Assembly: GCF_947487515.1 (NCBI RefSeq)
Contig: NZ_CANKWO010000005.1
Location: 1 to 64,000 of the forward strand
DNA from: an uncultured Litoreibacter sp.
GTDB lineage: Bacteria > Pseudomonadota > Alphaproteobacteria > Rhodobacterales > Rhodobacteraceae
Length of the DNA: 64,000 nt
Direction: 5' to 3'
Position numbers and translations under genes: made by a program. Under the pieces are notes generated by a model. The model was given only the letters and a program-made list of their open reading frames with translations, was not told the DNA's origin and searched no databases. Within the stretch, counting starts at the first letter, position 1. Every line of letters starts with the position of its first letter. This document shows, piece after piece, positions 34,020 to 42,957 of this stretch.

Positions 34020-35180
34020 ATGTCTGATATACAATTGGTCCTAAATGCTGGGTCGTCTAGCCTGAAGTTTGCAGCCTATTCCAACGCACAAGATGCTCCG
34101 GTTCTCAAAGGCAAGGTGTCGGGCATTGGCCGTGCACCAGAGTTCAGCGCGACGGGTGCAAGTGCTGATGCCTTGGGTGACATGACGCCTGCAACCCCGC
34201 ATGATGAAATTGTACAACGCGTGCTTGGTTGGCTGACCACCCATGCGGAGTTCGGAGAGATCACCGCAGTCGGGCATCGCGTTGTGCATGGAGGAACGAA
34301 ATTCTCCAAGCCGGTGTTGATTACCGACGAAAATTTGGCCGAGATGACAACACTGGAACCGCTGGCCCCCTCGCATCAACCGCATAACCTTGGGGCGATC
34401 CGTGCTGTGCGCGGCTGGAAGGCAGACTTGCCGCAGGTCGCCTGCTTTGACACAGGGTTCCATGCCAGCCAGCCCAAATTGAGCCGCATGTTCGGGCTGC
34501 CGCGCTCCCTGACAGAGCAAGGGGTCATTCGATACGGATTTCACGGGCTGTCGTATGAATATATCGCCCGCATTTTGCCGCGCCATCTGGGGGAAGCGGC
34601 TGACGGGCGTGTGGTTGTGGCGCATTTGGGAAATGGCGCAAGCATGTGCGCGATGACAGGGCGCAGGAGCGTCGCGACAACCATGGGGTTCTCGGCGTTG
34701 GACGGGCTGGTGATGGGGCGGCGATGCGGCAGCATCGATCCGGGTGTGCTGATCTACCTTCAGCAAGGATTGGGGATGACACCCCGCCAGATAGAACAGC
34801 TTCTCTATAAGGAATCGGGCCTGATGGGCGTGTCTGGCGTTTCAAACGCCATGCAGGTTTTGCAAGAAAGCACCGCGCCGGAAGCTGTGGAAGCAATCGA
34901 GTTGTTTTGCCTGCGCGCGGCCCAAGAGTTGTCACGCATGTTGCCGGATATTGGTGGCTTGGATGCTTTGGTGTTTACGGCTGGGATCGGGGAGAACTCG
35001 GCCGCCGTGCGGGCTGGGATTTGCGCCCATCTAAAGTGGCTGGGTGTCACGCTGGATGCTTCGAAAAACACGGCGGGAGAAACGCATATCCAAGCCTCTG
35101 AAAGCGCTGTCCAAGTCTGCGTCCTTCCCACCGATGAGGAAGGGGTGATCCTTGGCCATGTTCGCGACATCGTTGAATAA
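34020..35180 (+). CDS. ackA: Acetate kinase
   Basis: 386 residues from ATG 34020; 16 in-frame codons upstream are unlike the family, and GGAG/GAGG precede the chosen start. Signatures: VLNAGSSSLKF (about 6-16), GHRVVHGG, CFDTGFH, YGFHGLSYEYI, and VVAHLGNGASMCA. It interconverts acetate + ATP and acetyl phosphate + ADP. The usual partner phosphotransacetylase is not in the window, and the gene stands alone, so the source of acetyl phosphate (for example a xylulose-5-P phosphoketolase or sulfoacetaldehyde route) is not visible here. Confidence 0.92.
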   Translation: MSDIQLVLNAGSSSLKFAAYSNAQDAPVLKGKVSGIGRAPEFSATGASADALGDMTPATPHDEIVQRVLGWLTTHAEFGEITAVGHRVVHGGTKFSKPVLITDENLAEMTTLEPLAPSHQPHNLGAIRAVRGWKADLPQVACFDTGFHASQPKLSRMFGLPRSLTEQGVIRYGFHGLSYEYIARILPRHLGEAADGRVVVAHLGNGASMCAMTGRRSVATTMGFSALDGLVMGRRCGSIDPGVLIYLQQGLGMTPRQIEQLLYKESGLMGVSGVSNAMQVLQESTAPEAVEAIELFCLRAAQELSRMLPDIGGLDALVFTAGIGENSAAVRAGICAHLKWLGVTLDASKNTAGETHIQASESAVQVCVLPTDEEGVILGHVRDIVE

Positions 35181-35333
35181 CGCCCTTTTCCTGCACCTTT
35201 AGCCTAACGCGATGATTGACGGGCCACAGCATTTGGCATTGAATAGGGGCATCGCCTGATTTTAGTTTTTATTGAAGCGACGTCGAATGAATTGTGTGAC
35301 CCCCTTCCTGAATGACCCTAAATGGTGGGCCCT

Positions 35334-35930
35334 ATGAGCGAGACCCCCAAAACGACTTCCGGCGGCGGTTTGCTTGACGGAGACCGCACTGTCCCGCCGT
35401 CGTCGAACCTGCGCACAGTGCTTGCCCCCGATCTATATGCCATGATGCCGGAGCTGAAAGAGGACATCCAGCTTCAGCCGCGGGCGAATGAAAGCGTGTC
35501 GTTTCTGCTCGCGCGGTTGCGTTCTTCCACCACACCCGAAGAAGCCGTGACCATGGCCTCCTATGCGTTTCAACCGCGGATATCGGTCTGGTGGGCGCAT
35601 GAATGCATGACGACAATGCGCGAACATCTCACCCCGATTGACCATCAGTTGCTGGAACTGATCGGCGGCTGGGCACATGACCCCTCCGACAGCAATCGGC
35701 GTGGGATCTATGACGTCGCCTTGAGCGCACCTTCCAAGACTCCAGGCGTCTGGCTTGGCCTTGCCACCGGAGTGTCGGGGGGCGGGCGGCGCGACGAGCC
35801 GGTTGATCTAAGTACCCCGCGCGCCGTCAATGCCGGCATCTTGTCTTGTTTGGCACGAGGGGGCTTGCCCCAACGGTCAATCAACCTTGCGCGGTTCATT
35901 ACGCTGGCGCAAACTCTAGTCGGGGATTGA
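35334..35930 (+). CDS. Unknown soluble protein at the start of the T6SS locus
   Basis: 198 residues from ATG 35334, with GGTGGG upstream (an ATG four codons earlier lacks a site). No signal or membrane segment. It looks helical with Trp-rich patches (ISVWWAHECM; GGWAHDPSDSNRRGIYDVAL; PGVWLGLATGVSGGG). I do not recognise a named function. Directly upstream of tagH and in the same orientation, so it is probably a T6SS-associated cytoplasmic protein. Confidence 0.6.
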   Translation: MSETPKTTSGGGLLDGDRTVPPSSNLRTVLAPDLYAMMPELKEDIQLQPRANESVSFLLARLRSSTTPEEAVTMASYAFQPRISVWWAHECMTTMREHLTPIDHQLLELIGGWAHDPSDSNRRGIYDVALSAPSKTPGVWLGLATGVSGGGRRDEPVDLSTPRAVNAGILSCLARGGLPQRSINLARFITLAQTLVGD

Positions 35931-36020
35931 AAAATACCCTATCTACCCAGAAGCACGCGGTAATCTGCACATCCGCTGCCATTCTTATCAATTGTACCCT
36001 GTTCAAGGCTGTTGCCCCAA

Positions 36021-37352
36021 ATGAAGTTGACCCTGAGAATTGAAAATCACGACTTTCTAGAGGACGGTGGTCCGCTGGAAATTTCCGTCGAAGGGCGCGG
36101 CATTTTGGTTGGCCGAGATGGCGCCATGGATTGGACCCTGCCTGATCCGGCACGCCATATCTCTAGTCAGCATTTCGAGATCACGTTTCAAAATGGCGTC
36201 TACTGGCTAAATGACACCTCCACCAACGGCACCTACCTGCAGGGCCATTCCCACCGTGTAGAGAGCCCCTACCAGATAGCCCATATGGATCGTCTGCAGG
36301 TCGGTCACTACATCATTGTGATTGTATTGGAAGGGGCTGCTGCAAGTTGGGGGGCTGATGCCCCAGCCGACGCCCCAGCTGCAAGTGGCGGCGACCCTTG
36401 GAATTTGGGGGGCGGCCCTGCGGAGCCGGTGAATGTCACTCCGACAGAAGAAAATGCGTGGCGTGGCGACTTTGGCGACAATTTTATCGTCAATCCAACC
36501 CCGCCAGCCACACCGACGCCGCCACCCGCGGCCCCCGCTCCTGCGGCGCCTGATGCGTCACCTTTTGCAGCGGCCGCACCTGTTGCCCCCCCCGCCCCAC
36601 CAGCGGCCCCGCCCGCCAGCGCGCCGGTAGCCCCTACGCCACCCGCTGCGGCTCCGGCTCCAGAAGGGTTCGCGCCAGCCTCTGCGCCCGCTGCGGCCCC
36701 AGCTGCTCCAGCGGCGGCAACCCCGCCGACTGCTGCGGCCCCCGTCGCGGCTGGGCCAAATGCTGACGCCGTGTTGCGCGCGTTTTGCGAGGGCGCAGGA
36801 TTGCCCTTGGACAGTCTGCCGTCAAAAGACCCGATGGAGTTGGCCCGCGAGCTGGGCCAATCCCTTAGGGTCACCACCGAAGAGCTAAAAGCCCTGCTAG
36901 GTGCGCGCGCGGCCACCAAGCAATTTGTGAAAAGCGGTTCGCGCACAATGATGGGTCAGACGGACAATAATCCGCTGAAATTCATGCCAGATGCGGCGCA
37001 AGCGCTAGATGTGATGTATCTGAATCCCCGCCAAGGGTATCTTGACGGGACATCTACGCTGGTCGAGGCCTTTGGCGACATCAAGCGGCACCAAACCGCG
37101 GTCTATTCCGCCATTCAGCCTGCGTTGGCGCGTTTGCTTGAAGACCTGTCGCCCGAAGCCATCGAAAAGCGGTCCGGCGGGGCAAGCAAGTTGGCAGTGG
37201 TGGGCGGCGGTAAACGCGCCCGCAACTGGGAAGTCTTCGTGGAGCGGTGGGACGCCAAAACCCACCCCTATGAGAACGGCATGCTTGATGTGTTTCTTGC
37301 GTATTTCGCAGAGGCCTATGATTCCTCGATCAAAGCCGGTGGCGGTCAATAA
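36021..37352 (+). CDS. tagH: T6SS FHA-domain protein TagH
   Basis: 443 residues from ATG 36021 (a TTG three codons earlier opens the frame). FHA domain at about 20-100 with the phosphothreonine-binding motifs GRD, SSQHFEI and NDTSTNGTYL. A Pro/Ala-rich linker follows at about 115-245. The C-terminal TagH region is about 250-440 (TMMGQTDNNPLKFMPDAAQALDV; RNWEVFVERWD). In T6SSs with PpkA, the FHA protein is phosphorylated and promotes assembly. ppkA, pppA and tagF are present near the right edge of the window, so the full switch exists here. Confidence 0.9.
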   Translation: MKLTLRIENHDFLEDGGPLEISVEGRGILVGRDGAMDWTLPDPARHISSQHFEITFQNGVYWLNDTSTNGTYLQGHSHRVESPYQIAHMDRLQVGHYIIVIVLEGAAASWGADAPADAPAASGGDPWNLGGGPAEPVNVTPTEENAWRGDFGDNFIVNPTPPATPTPPPAAPAPAAPDASPFAAAAPVAPPAPPAAPPASAPVAPTPPAAAPAPEGFAPASAPAAAPAAPAAATPPTAAAPVAAGPNADAVLRAFCEGAGLPLDSLPSKDPMELARELGQSLRVTTEELKALLGARAATKQFVKSGSRTMMGQTDNNPLKFMPDAAQALDVMYLNPRQGYLDGTSTLVEAFGDIKRHQTAVYSAIQPALARLLEDLSPEAIEKRSGGASKLAVVGGGKRARNWEVFVERWDAKTHPYENGMLDVFLAYFAEAYDSSIKAGGGQ

Positions 37353-37473
37353 TTACAAATAATTCACACTCGTGAAATCGCACCTTGGAAACAGTGAGTT
37401 GCCCGACGTCTCATTGACCGATGGGTTGTCGCGCCGTATGATGCGCGCAGTATTATTTTGAAAAGGTGTTACC

Positions 37474-37995
37474 ATGAAGCGTCTTCTTGCGACCGCCGCT
37501 GTGTTTGCAGCCCTGTCTGCGCCAGCCTCTGCACAATCTGCATATACGACTGACGAGCTTGTAGATTTCTATATTAATTCCATCGACATGGGCGCCACAC
37601 GCGGCATCTGCATCGGCACCGCACAAGAGTGCGACACCGGCGCGACACCTTCCGTCCCACAAGGCTTGGACATGCGAATCAACTTCGAGTTGGATTCTGC
37701 CACGCTGACACCAGAAGCTGCAGAAAGCCTGAAGGTCTTCGCGTTGATGATGAAAGACGAGCGTCTTGAGATTGCCCGCTTCGTTGTCGAAGGTCACACT
37801 GATGCACGCGGCACCGAAGGCTACAACATCGACCTGTCGGAAGCCCGCGCGGCGGCCGTGTCGGCGTTTCTAACGGACCAAGGCATTTCCGAAGAGCGCC
37901 TGTCAGCCGTAGGTCTTGGCAAAGCACAGCCTCGTGTTGCCGACGAATTTGATCCGGAAAATCGCCGTGTCGAACTGCGCATCGACCTTCGCTAA
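37474..37995 (+). CDS. OmpA-family peptidoglycan-binding protein, T6SS-associated
   Basis: 173 residues with a signal peptide (MKRLLATAAVFAALSAPASA). A pre-domain with two Cys (CIGTAQEC) resembles a Rap1a/Tai-like stub. The OmpA-like domain is about 65-173 (INFELDSATLTPEA; VEGHTDARGTEGYNIDLSEARAAAV; GKAQP), with the Asp/Arg that hold diaminopimelate. Periplasmic, probably anchoring something to peptidoglycan near the T6SS. It lies between tagH and tssA. Confidence 0.85.
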   Translation: MKRLLATAAVFAALSAPASAQSAYTTDELVDFYINSIDMGATRGICIGTAQECDTGATPSVPQGLDMRINFELDSATLTPEAAESLKVFALMMKDERLEIARFVVEGHTDARGTEGYNIDLSEARAAAVSAFLTDQGISEERLSAVGLGKAQPRVADEFDPENRRVELRIDLR

Positions 37996-38025
37996 GCTCA
38001 GATTGAACACGCTGTGAATTGATAT

Positions 38026-38066
38026 GAGCGGCCATCTCTCCCTTTGACGGGTTTGGATGGCCGTTC
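38026..38066 (+). other. Hairpin between the ompA-like gene and tssA
   Basis: GAGCGGCCATC and GATGGCCGTTC pair over 11 bases (one G-T) with a 19-base loop. It covers an upstream in-frame ATG (38057) of tssA, which argues for the start at 38084. No T tract follows, so an RNA-processing or weak termination role is more likely. Confidence 0.4.
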
Positions 38067-38083
38067 GCATTTCGGGACCTTGC

Positions 38084-39436
38084 ATGAAATACGATAAAAT
38101 CGCCGACCCTATTTCGCCTGACGCGCCCTGTGGTGCTGACCTGCTGGTTGAGGACGATCCGGATTTTATCGGGTACTTCTTCGAAGCACCGGAGCGGATG
38201 CCCACGAAGTACTATGATTTGGTTCGCGAGGTGCTTTTCGACCCCAAATCGATCGATTTCAAGGGTGAAGAAAAGCAAATTGAAGCCCTTCTTAAGCGGA
38301 CGCGTGATTTGCGTTTGCTTGGCATTCAGGCGCGCTTCCAGATTTTGGCTGGCCGGTTGCACGGGTTTTGCGACGCCTTCACGGCGATGGCTGATCTGTT
38401 AGAGGCACATCCGACGGATGCGCATCCGCAAGTGAACGGCGACAACAACGAGCGGCGCAATGCCATCGAAGAGCTGAACACATTGGCCACGGTCACCATG
38501 CCGCTGCAATACGCCACGCTGGCTGAAGACCGTCGCAGCGGCGCGGTGAACCAGCGGATGTATCTGCTTGCCACCGGTCAGGTAGAGCCGCGCGAGGACG
38601 AAGACGTCGGGGACGCTGGAACCTTGTTGGCGGTCCTCAGCAATGAGGCCAACCAAAAAGAAGTCGACAAAACGCACGAGAAACTGGAAGCCGCCAAAAC
38701 GGCCGCGACCCGCATAATCGACGTCACCAAGGCCCAAGAAGACAGCCCTTTCACTCCGGATATTGAGAAGCTTCAAAATCGCTTGGCGGAATTGCTGGAC
38801 CTTATCGTTCAAGCGCGTCCCGATCTGGGGGGCTCCAGTGCGGAGGCCGAGGCCGCTGAAGGCGCAGCAGATGATTCAGGCGCTATCGAAGGTGAAGAAG
38901 GTGCTGTCGCGGTCGGATCTGCAGCCCCCGCGCAAGCTTCTACGCTTTCGGGTCCGGTTGTCATTCCGACCCATTCTGCGGCGCGGCTCGCTTTGGAAGT
39001 TGTGGAACAGTATTTCGCCAACAAAGAACCCTCCGCCGCCGCATTGCTATTAGTGACCCAAGCACGTTTGCTGATCGGCAAGCCATTGGTCGAGGCGATG
39101 GACACCTTGCTGCCAGACCATGCGGGGCAAGCCAAAATCGACTTCGGCGCAGAAACAGGTTTTGTCATCTCGATGGATCGCTTGCGGTCGCTGTCTGGGG
39201 AGGTGCGCGCGTCTTCTGGACCAGACCCCAGTGACGCCGAGGGGCAGATTCCGGATATGATCACCACTCGGCCGGACGCCGCGTCGGTCATCAAAGCGGT
39301 GGAAGATTTCTATCGCCGGAGCGAACCGGTCAGCCCGATTCCAATCCTTTTGTTGAAAGCGCGCGGATTTTTGGATAAAGACTTTCATGCGATAGTTAAG
39401 GAATTGATGCCCGCGTCCGACGGACAAGGCGAATAA
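38084..39436 (+). CDS. tssA: T6SS protein TssA
   Basis: 450 residues from ATG 38084. The upstream ATG at 38057 sits in a hairpin, and family members begin close to the motif seen here (IADPISPDAPCGADLL). The ImpA N-terminal domain runs to about residue 200 (RLHGFCDAFTAMADLLEAHPTDAHPQ). An acidic linker (about 265-290) precedes a C-terminal region with VEDFYRRSEPVSPIPILLLKARGFLDKDF. TssA primes baseplate assembly and caps the growing sheath. The next genes are tssB and tssC after a gap with a likely promoter. Confidence 0.9.
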   Translation: MKYDKIADPISPDAPCGADLLVEDDPDFIGYFFEAPERMPTKYYDLVREVLFDPKSIDFKGEEKQIEALLKRTRDLRLLGIQARFQILAGRLHGFCDAFTAMADLLEAHPTDAHPQVNGDNNERRNAIEELNTLATVTMPLQYATLAEDRRSGAVNQRMYLLATGQVEPREDEDVGDAGTLLAVLSNEANQKEVDKTHEKLEAAKTAATRIIDVTKAQEDSPFTPDIEKLQNRLAELLDLIVQARPDLGGSSAEAEAAEGAADDSGAIEGEEGAVAVGSAAPAQASTLSGPVVIPTHSAARLALEVVEQYFANKEPSAAALLLVTQARLLIGKPLVEAMDTLLPDHAGQAKIDFGAETGFVISMDRLRSLSGEVRASSGPDPSDAEGQIPDMITTRPDAASVIKAVEDFYRRSEPVSPIPILLLKARGFLDKDFHAIVKELMPASDGQGE

Positions 39437-39497
39437 TGGTGACCTTAGGACACTATGAGCGGGTTTATTGATAATTGAATGTGAAGATAGAGTGAAA

Positions 39498-39545
39498 AAT
39501 CACCTAAATGCGTTGACAGCAAATGGTGATTAAGGCTTTCTTATC
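39498..39545 (+). promoter_or_regulatory. Candidate tssB promoter flanked by an inverted repeat
   Basis: TTGACA at 39513-39518 is a consensus -35 box, and CTTTCTTAT about 17-19 bases on is a weak -10. AATCACC (39498-39504) and GGTGATT (39525-39531) form a perfect inverted repeat centred on the -35, 39-72 bases before tssB. This looks like a repressor site controlling the sheath/tube operon. Confidence 0.5.
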
Positions 39546-39569
39546 GCGTAGATTTTAGGGAGAGGGAAT

Positions 39570-40094
39570 ATGGCCTCAGATTCAGCGACCGGTTTTATTA
39601 AACGCAACCGACCACCACGGGTAAACATTTCCTACGCGGATCCCTACGAGTCTGACAAGATGGTCGAGTTGCCATTTGTCATGGGCATCATGTCTGACCT
39701 CAGCGGCAACGCTTCCGAGGTAGAGAAGGCACCTGTCGCAGAGCGCGAGTTTACACGCGTCGACCAAGACAGCCTTGATGACTACATGGATTCAGTGGCA
39801 CCTGGCATCGCGATGCAGGTTGATAACACCTTGGACCCAGAGTCCGGCACCAAGATGAGCGTGAACCTCAACTTCAAAAAGATGGAAGACCTGAGCCCGG
39901 GCGAAGTTGCTCGTCAGGTTCCAGCTTTGGCGAAATTGCTCGAAGCACGCACCCAGCTTGCAAACTTGCAGCGCTACATGAACGGAAAATCTGCGGCCCA
40001 AGACCAGATCAAGGCGCTGCTGGAAGATCCTGAGTTGATGGCTGCCTTGGCTGAGCGCACGCCAGCAGCTGGCGACGGCGACGCAGAAGAGTAA
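39570..40094 (+). CDS. tssB: T6SS sheath subunit TssB
   Basis: 174 residues with AGGGAGAGGG before the ATG. Matches the small sheath protein VipA/TssB: RVNISYADPYESDKMVELPFVMGIMSDLSG split over residues 17-46, FTRVDQDSLDDYM, and a C-terminal helix with VPALAKLLEARTQLANL. It pairs with TssC to form the contractile sheath and carries the ClpV-interaction helix. First gene after the promoter region, 66 bp ahead of tssC. Confidence 0.95.
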   Translation: MASDSATGFIKRNRPPRVNISYADPYESDKMVELPFVMGIMSDLSGNASEVEKAPVAEREFTRVDQDSLDDYMDSVAPGIAMQVDNTLDPESGTKMSVNLNFKKMEDLSPGEVARQVPALAKLLEARTQLANLQRYMNGKSAAQDQIKALLEDPELMAALAERTPAAGDGDAEE

Positions 40095-40160
40095 CGAGAT
40101 ATATACCCCCTGTGCGCCAAAGAGTGCTGCACGGGCAAGTGATAATTAAGGGGAACGACA

Positions 40161-41651
40161 ATGGCGACAGAAGCCCAACAGGACGGCGCCCAAGCTGGTG
40201 GAGCTCTAAGCGAGCTTGACGAGTTTTCTGATGTTCTAAAGCAGAACTTCAAGCCGCGCTCCGACGTAGCTGCTAAGGAAGTTGAAAACGCGGTAACGAC
40301 TTTGGTTGCAACCGCGATGCAAGACCAAGACCTTGTATCCGACGACGTAATCGACACTATCGACCAGATGATTGCAGCCATCGACGAAAAGCTGAGCGCT
40401 CAGGTCAACGCGATTATCCACCACGAAGAATATCAGAAGATCGAAGCTTCTTGGCGCGGCTTGGCCTATACGGTCAACAACTCCGAGACCGATGCGTCCT
40501 TGAAAATCAACGTGATGAACGTCTCGAAAGCGGAACTGGAACGTGAGCTTCGCTCCTTCCCGGGTGCCAAATGGGATCAGTCACCGATCTTCAAACAGAT
40601 CTACGAGCACGAGTTCGGACAACTTGGTGGTCAGCCTTACGGCGCGCTTGTGGGCGACTTCTACTTCGACCAATCCGCAGCCGATGTTCGCTTGCTGCGC
40701 GACATGGGCAAAATCGCCGCCTCTTCCATGGCGCCGTTCTTGTCTTCCGTTGCGCCAACCCTGATGGGCATGGACAGCTGGAACGAGTTGAACAACCCGC
40801 GCGATCTGTCCACCGTGTTTGATACACCGGACTATGCCGCATGGAACTCGCTGCGTGACAGCGAAAACTCCCGCTACATCGGCCTGACCATGCCACGCGT
40901 TCTGTCGCGTGAACCTTACGGTCAGAATTCCCTGCCAGTTGACGAGTTCAACTTCGAGGAAGAAACCGATGGTCACGAAGGCACGCAATACGCTTGGATG
41001 AATGCGGCACACGCAATGGCTGCGAACATCAACCGCGCACATAAAGAGCACGGTTGGACCGTTCAAATCCGCGGTGTTCAATCGGGCGGCGAAGTGATCA
41101 ACCTGCCATCGCATACATTCGACACAGGCGACGGGTCCACTGACCTGAAATGCCCAACCGAAATTGCGATCAGCGACCGCCGCGAAGGCGAGCTGACCAA
41201 AGCCGGCCTGATCGGGCTGGTCCACCGCAAGAACACAGACAAAGCGGCCTTCATTGGCGCGCAGTCGATTTACAAACCGAAGGTCTACAAAGACGAAGAG
41301 GCAACCGCATCCGACAACATGTCGGCCCGCCTGCCCTATATCTTTGCTGTATCCCGCTTCAGCCACTACCTGAAGTGCATGGTCCGTGACCAAATCGGCA
41401 TGTCCCGCTCCCGCGATCAAATCGAGCGCGAGTTGCAAAGCTGGATCATGAAATACGTACACCTGAACCCTGATGAGGCAAGCGAATCTGAAAAGGCGCT
41501 TAAACCTCTGGCGGGCGCTACGGTGAAAGTCATTGAGGATGAAGAAAACCCTGGCTACTACATGGGCAAATTCTTCCTTAAACCGCACTTCCAAATGGAA
41601 GGAATGGATATCGGGATGAGCCTCGTATCCAAACTACCCGGTGGGAAATAA
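40161..41651 (+). CDS. tssC: T6SS sheath subunit TssC
   Basis: 496 residues, the normal length for VipB/TssC. Typical stretches: IIHHEEYQKIEASWRGLAY near 90, LVGDFYFDQSAADVRLL, NAAHAMAANINRAHKEHGW, and the C-terminal PGYYMGKFFLKPHFQMEGMD. GGGGAA precedes the ATG. Forms the bulk of the contractile sheath with TssB. Confidence 0.96.
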   Translation: MATEAQQDGAQAGGALSELDEFSDVLKQNFKPRSDVAAKEVENAVTTLVATAMQDQDLVSDDVIDTIDQMIAAIDEKLSAQVNAIIHHEEYQKIEASWRGLAYTVNNSETDASLKINVMNVSKAELERELRSFPGAKWDQSPIFKQIYEHEFGQLGGQPYGALVGDFYFDQSAADVRLLRDMGKIAASSMAPFLSSVAPTLMGMDSWNELNNPRDLSTVFDTPDYAAWNSLRDSENSRYIGLTMPRVLSREPYGQNSLPVDEFNFEEETDGHEGTQYAWMNAAHAMAANINRAHKEHGWTVQIRGVQSGGEVINLPSHTFDTGDGSTDLKCPTEIAISDRREGELTKAGLIGLVHRKNTDKAAFIGAQSIYKPKVYKDEEATASDNMSARLPYIFAVSRFSHYLKCMVRDQIGMSRSRDQIERELQSWIMKYVHLNPDEASESEKALKPLAGATVKVIEDEENPGYYMGKFFLKPHFQMEGMDIGMSLVSKLPGGK

Positions 41652-41705
41652 ACAATTTCATTAGCGAAGTTTCCTACTGATTTATTGTAACCAAGGAGAA
41701 GACAC

Positions 41706-42215
41706 ATGGCTGTCGATATTTTTCTGAAACTGTCGAGCATCAAAGGCGAGTCCCAGGACGCGTCCCACAAACAAGAAATCGATATTCTGAACTGGGGTCT
41801 GGGAATGACTCAGTCCGGCACCACCCACATGGGCGGCGGCGGCGGCGGCGGTAAAGTCGACGTTCAAGACATCAACATCATCAAGTACGTTGACCAGTCG
41901 TCCAACGACCTGATCAAAAAATGTACGTCCGGCAAGCACATCGACGCTGGCCTGCTGACAGTACGTAAATCCGGTGGCGACGCTCCGGTTGAGTACTTCA
42001 AGTTGCACATGGAAATGATCATCGTATCTTCCTACACAACTGGCGGCTCCAAAGACGGTCTTGACCGCATCGAAGAGTCCCTGACACTGAACTTCCGTCG
42101 CTTCAACATCGAGTACACGATGCAAGACGACAAAGGTGCAGATGCCGGTACAACCAACGCTGGTTGGGACATCGCAGAAAACAAAGAATGGAACGGCACA
42201 GTTTCCCCAGCTTAA
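41706..42215 (+). CDS. hcp: T6SS tube protein Hcp (TssD)
   Basis: 169 residues with a strong AAGGAG site. MAVDIFLKLSSIKGESQDASH at the N-terminus is diagnostic. A seven-Gly run lies at about residues 43-49 between LGMTQSGTTHMG and KVDVQDI. Hexamers stack into the inner tube that is pushed out and can carry effectors in its lumen. Followed by a GC-rich hairpin that would favour high hcp transcript levels relative to tssE. Confidence 0.96.
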   Translation: MAVDIFLKLSSIKGESQDASHKQEIDILNWGLGMTQSGTTHMGGGGGGGKVDVQDINIIKYVDQSSNDLIKKCTSGKHIDAGLLTVRKSGGDAPVEYFKLHMEMIIVSSYTTGGSKDGLDRIEESLTLNFRRFNIEYTMQDDKGADAGTTNAGWDIAENKEWNGTVSPA

Positions 42216-42244
42216 GCTGCGGACGCCTTTCGTTCATAAAACAA

Positions 42245-42285
42245 GGGGGCGCGCCGCTTGCCGGCGCCCCTCTGCCCCTCTTTCT
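42245..42285 (+). terminator. Hairpin after hcp, likely partial terminator
   Basis: GGGGCGC (42246-42252) pairs with GCGCCCC (42264-42270), with further pairing possible inside the loop; a pyrimidine-rich stretch follows (42271-42285) with only a short T run. It lies between hcp and tssE, a common place for an attenuator. Confidence 0.5.
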
Positions 42286-42381
42286 TCCGGACCGCAACCG
42301 CAGACCTGCTGTCTCGCATTCCGCTGCGTTTCCCTCCGAGCGATGGTCTGATCCAAACGTCGCCAGAGTGTACCCCGCCCG

Positions 42382-42957
42382 ATGAACAGCAAATCTTCCC
42401 CTTCAAATCGCAAGGCCGCCCAGCAAAATCAGGTGTCCCTGATGCATGTCTTTCGCGAGGCTGCTGGCAAAAAGGACGCCACCAATGACGGCGCATCCTA
42501 CAAAGAAGGTGAACGCGAAATCAGTCAACGCAGCGTTCAACGCCGCCATGGGGCCGATCAAGGGTCTTTGAAAGCGCATCTGAACGAAGATCTGGCGAAT
42601 CTAATGCAAACCATCCGACTTGATGCCGCCCTAGATTTGGACAGATACAAATACGTGGGTAAATCTGTGTTGAATTTTGGCATGGATGACATGGCGAATA
42701 TGTCGTCAAACTCCGAAAATCGGGGCCATCTGGAGCGACGTTTGCGCCAAGCCCTGATTGATCACGAGCCGCGCCTGATTCCAGAATCCATTGAAGTTGC
42801 GCTGCGTGAACAAGATAAGGACCTGAGCCAAAAGCTGGCGTTTGACATCGCAGCAGATCTGGCCGCAAATCCGATTGATGTACCACTAGAATTTGTTGCC
42901 GAAATTGACGTTGGTGGTGGTAAGGTTAATCTCTCTAAGTTGAAGGTTAATCGATGA
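42382..42957 (+). CDS. tssE: T6SS baseplate protein TssE (gp25-like)
   Basis: 191 residues. The gp25-like core is about 65-190 (LKAHLNEDLANLMQTIRLDAALDLDRY; SVLNFGMDDMAN; LERRLRQALIDHEPRLIPESIEV). The N-terminal 60 residues are polar and variable. Wedge subunit of the baseplate. Its stop overlaps the tssF start (ATGA), so baseplate parts are co-translated. No good ribosome site is seen ahead of the ATG. Confidence 0.93.
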   Translation: MNSKSSPSNRKAAQQNQVSLMHVFREAAGKKDATNDGASYKEGEREISQRSVQRRHGADQGSLKAHLNEDLANLMQTIRLDAALDLDRYKYVGKSVLNFGMDDMANMSSNSENRGHLERRLRQALIDHEPRLIPESIEVALREQDKDLSQKLAFDIAADLAANPIDVPLEFVAEIDVGGGKVNLSKLKVNR

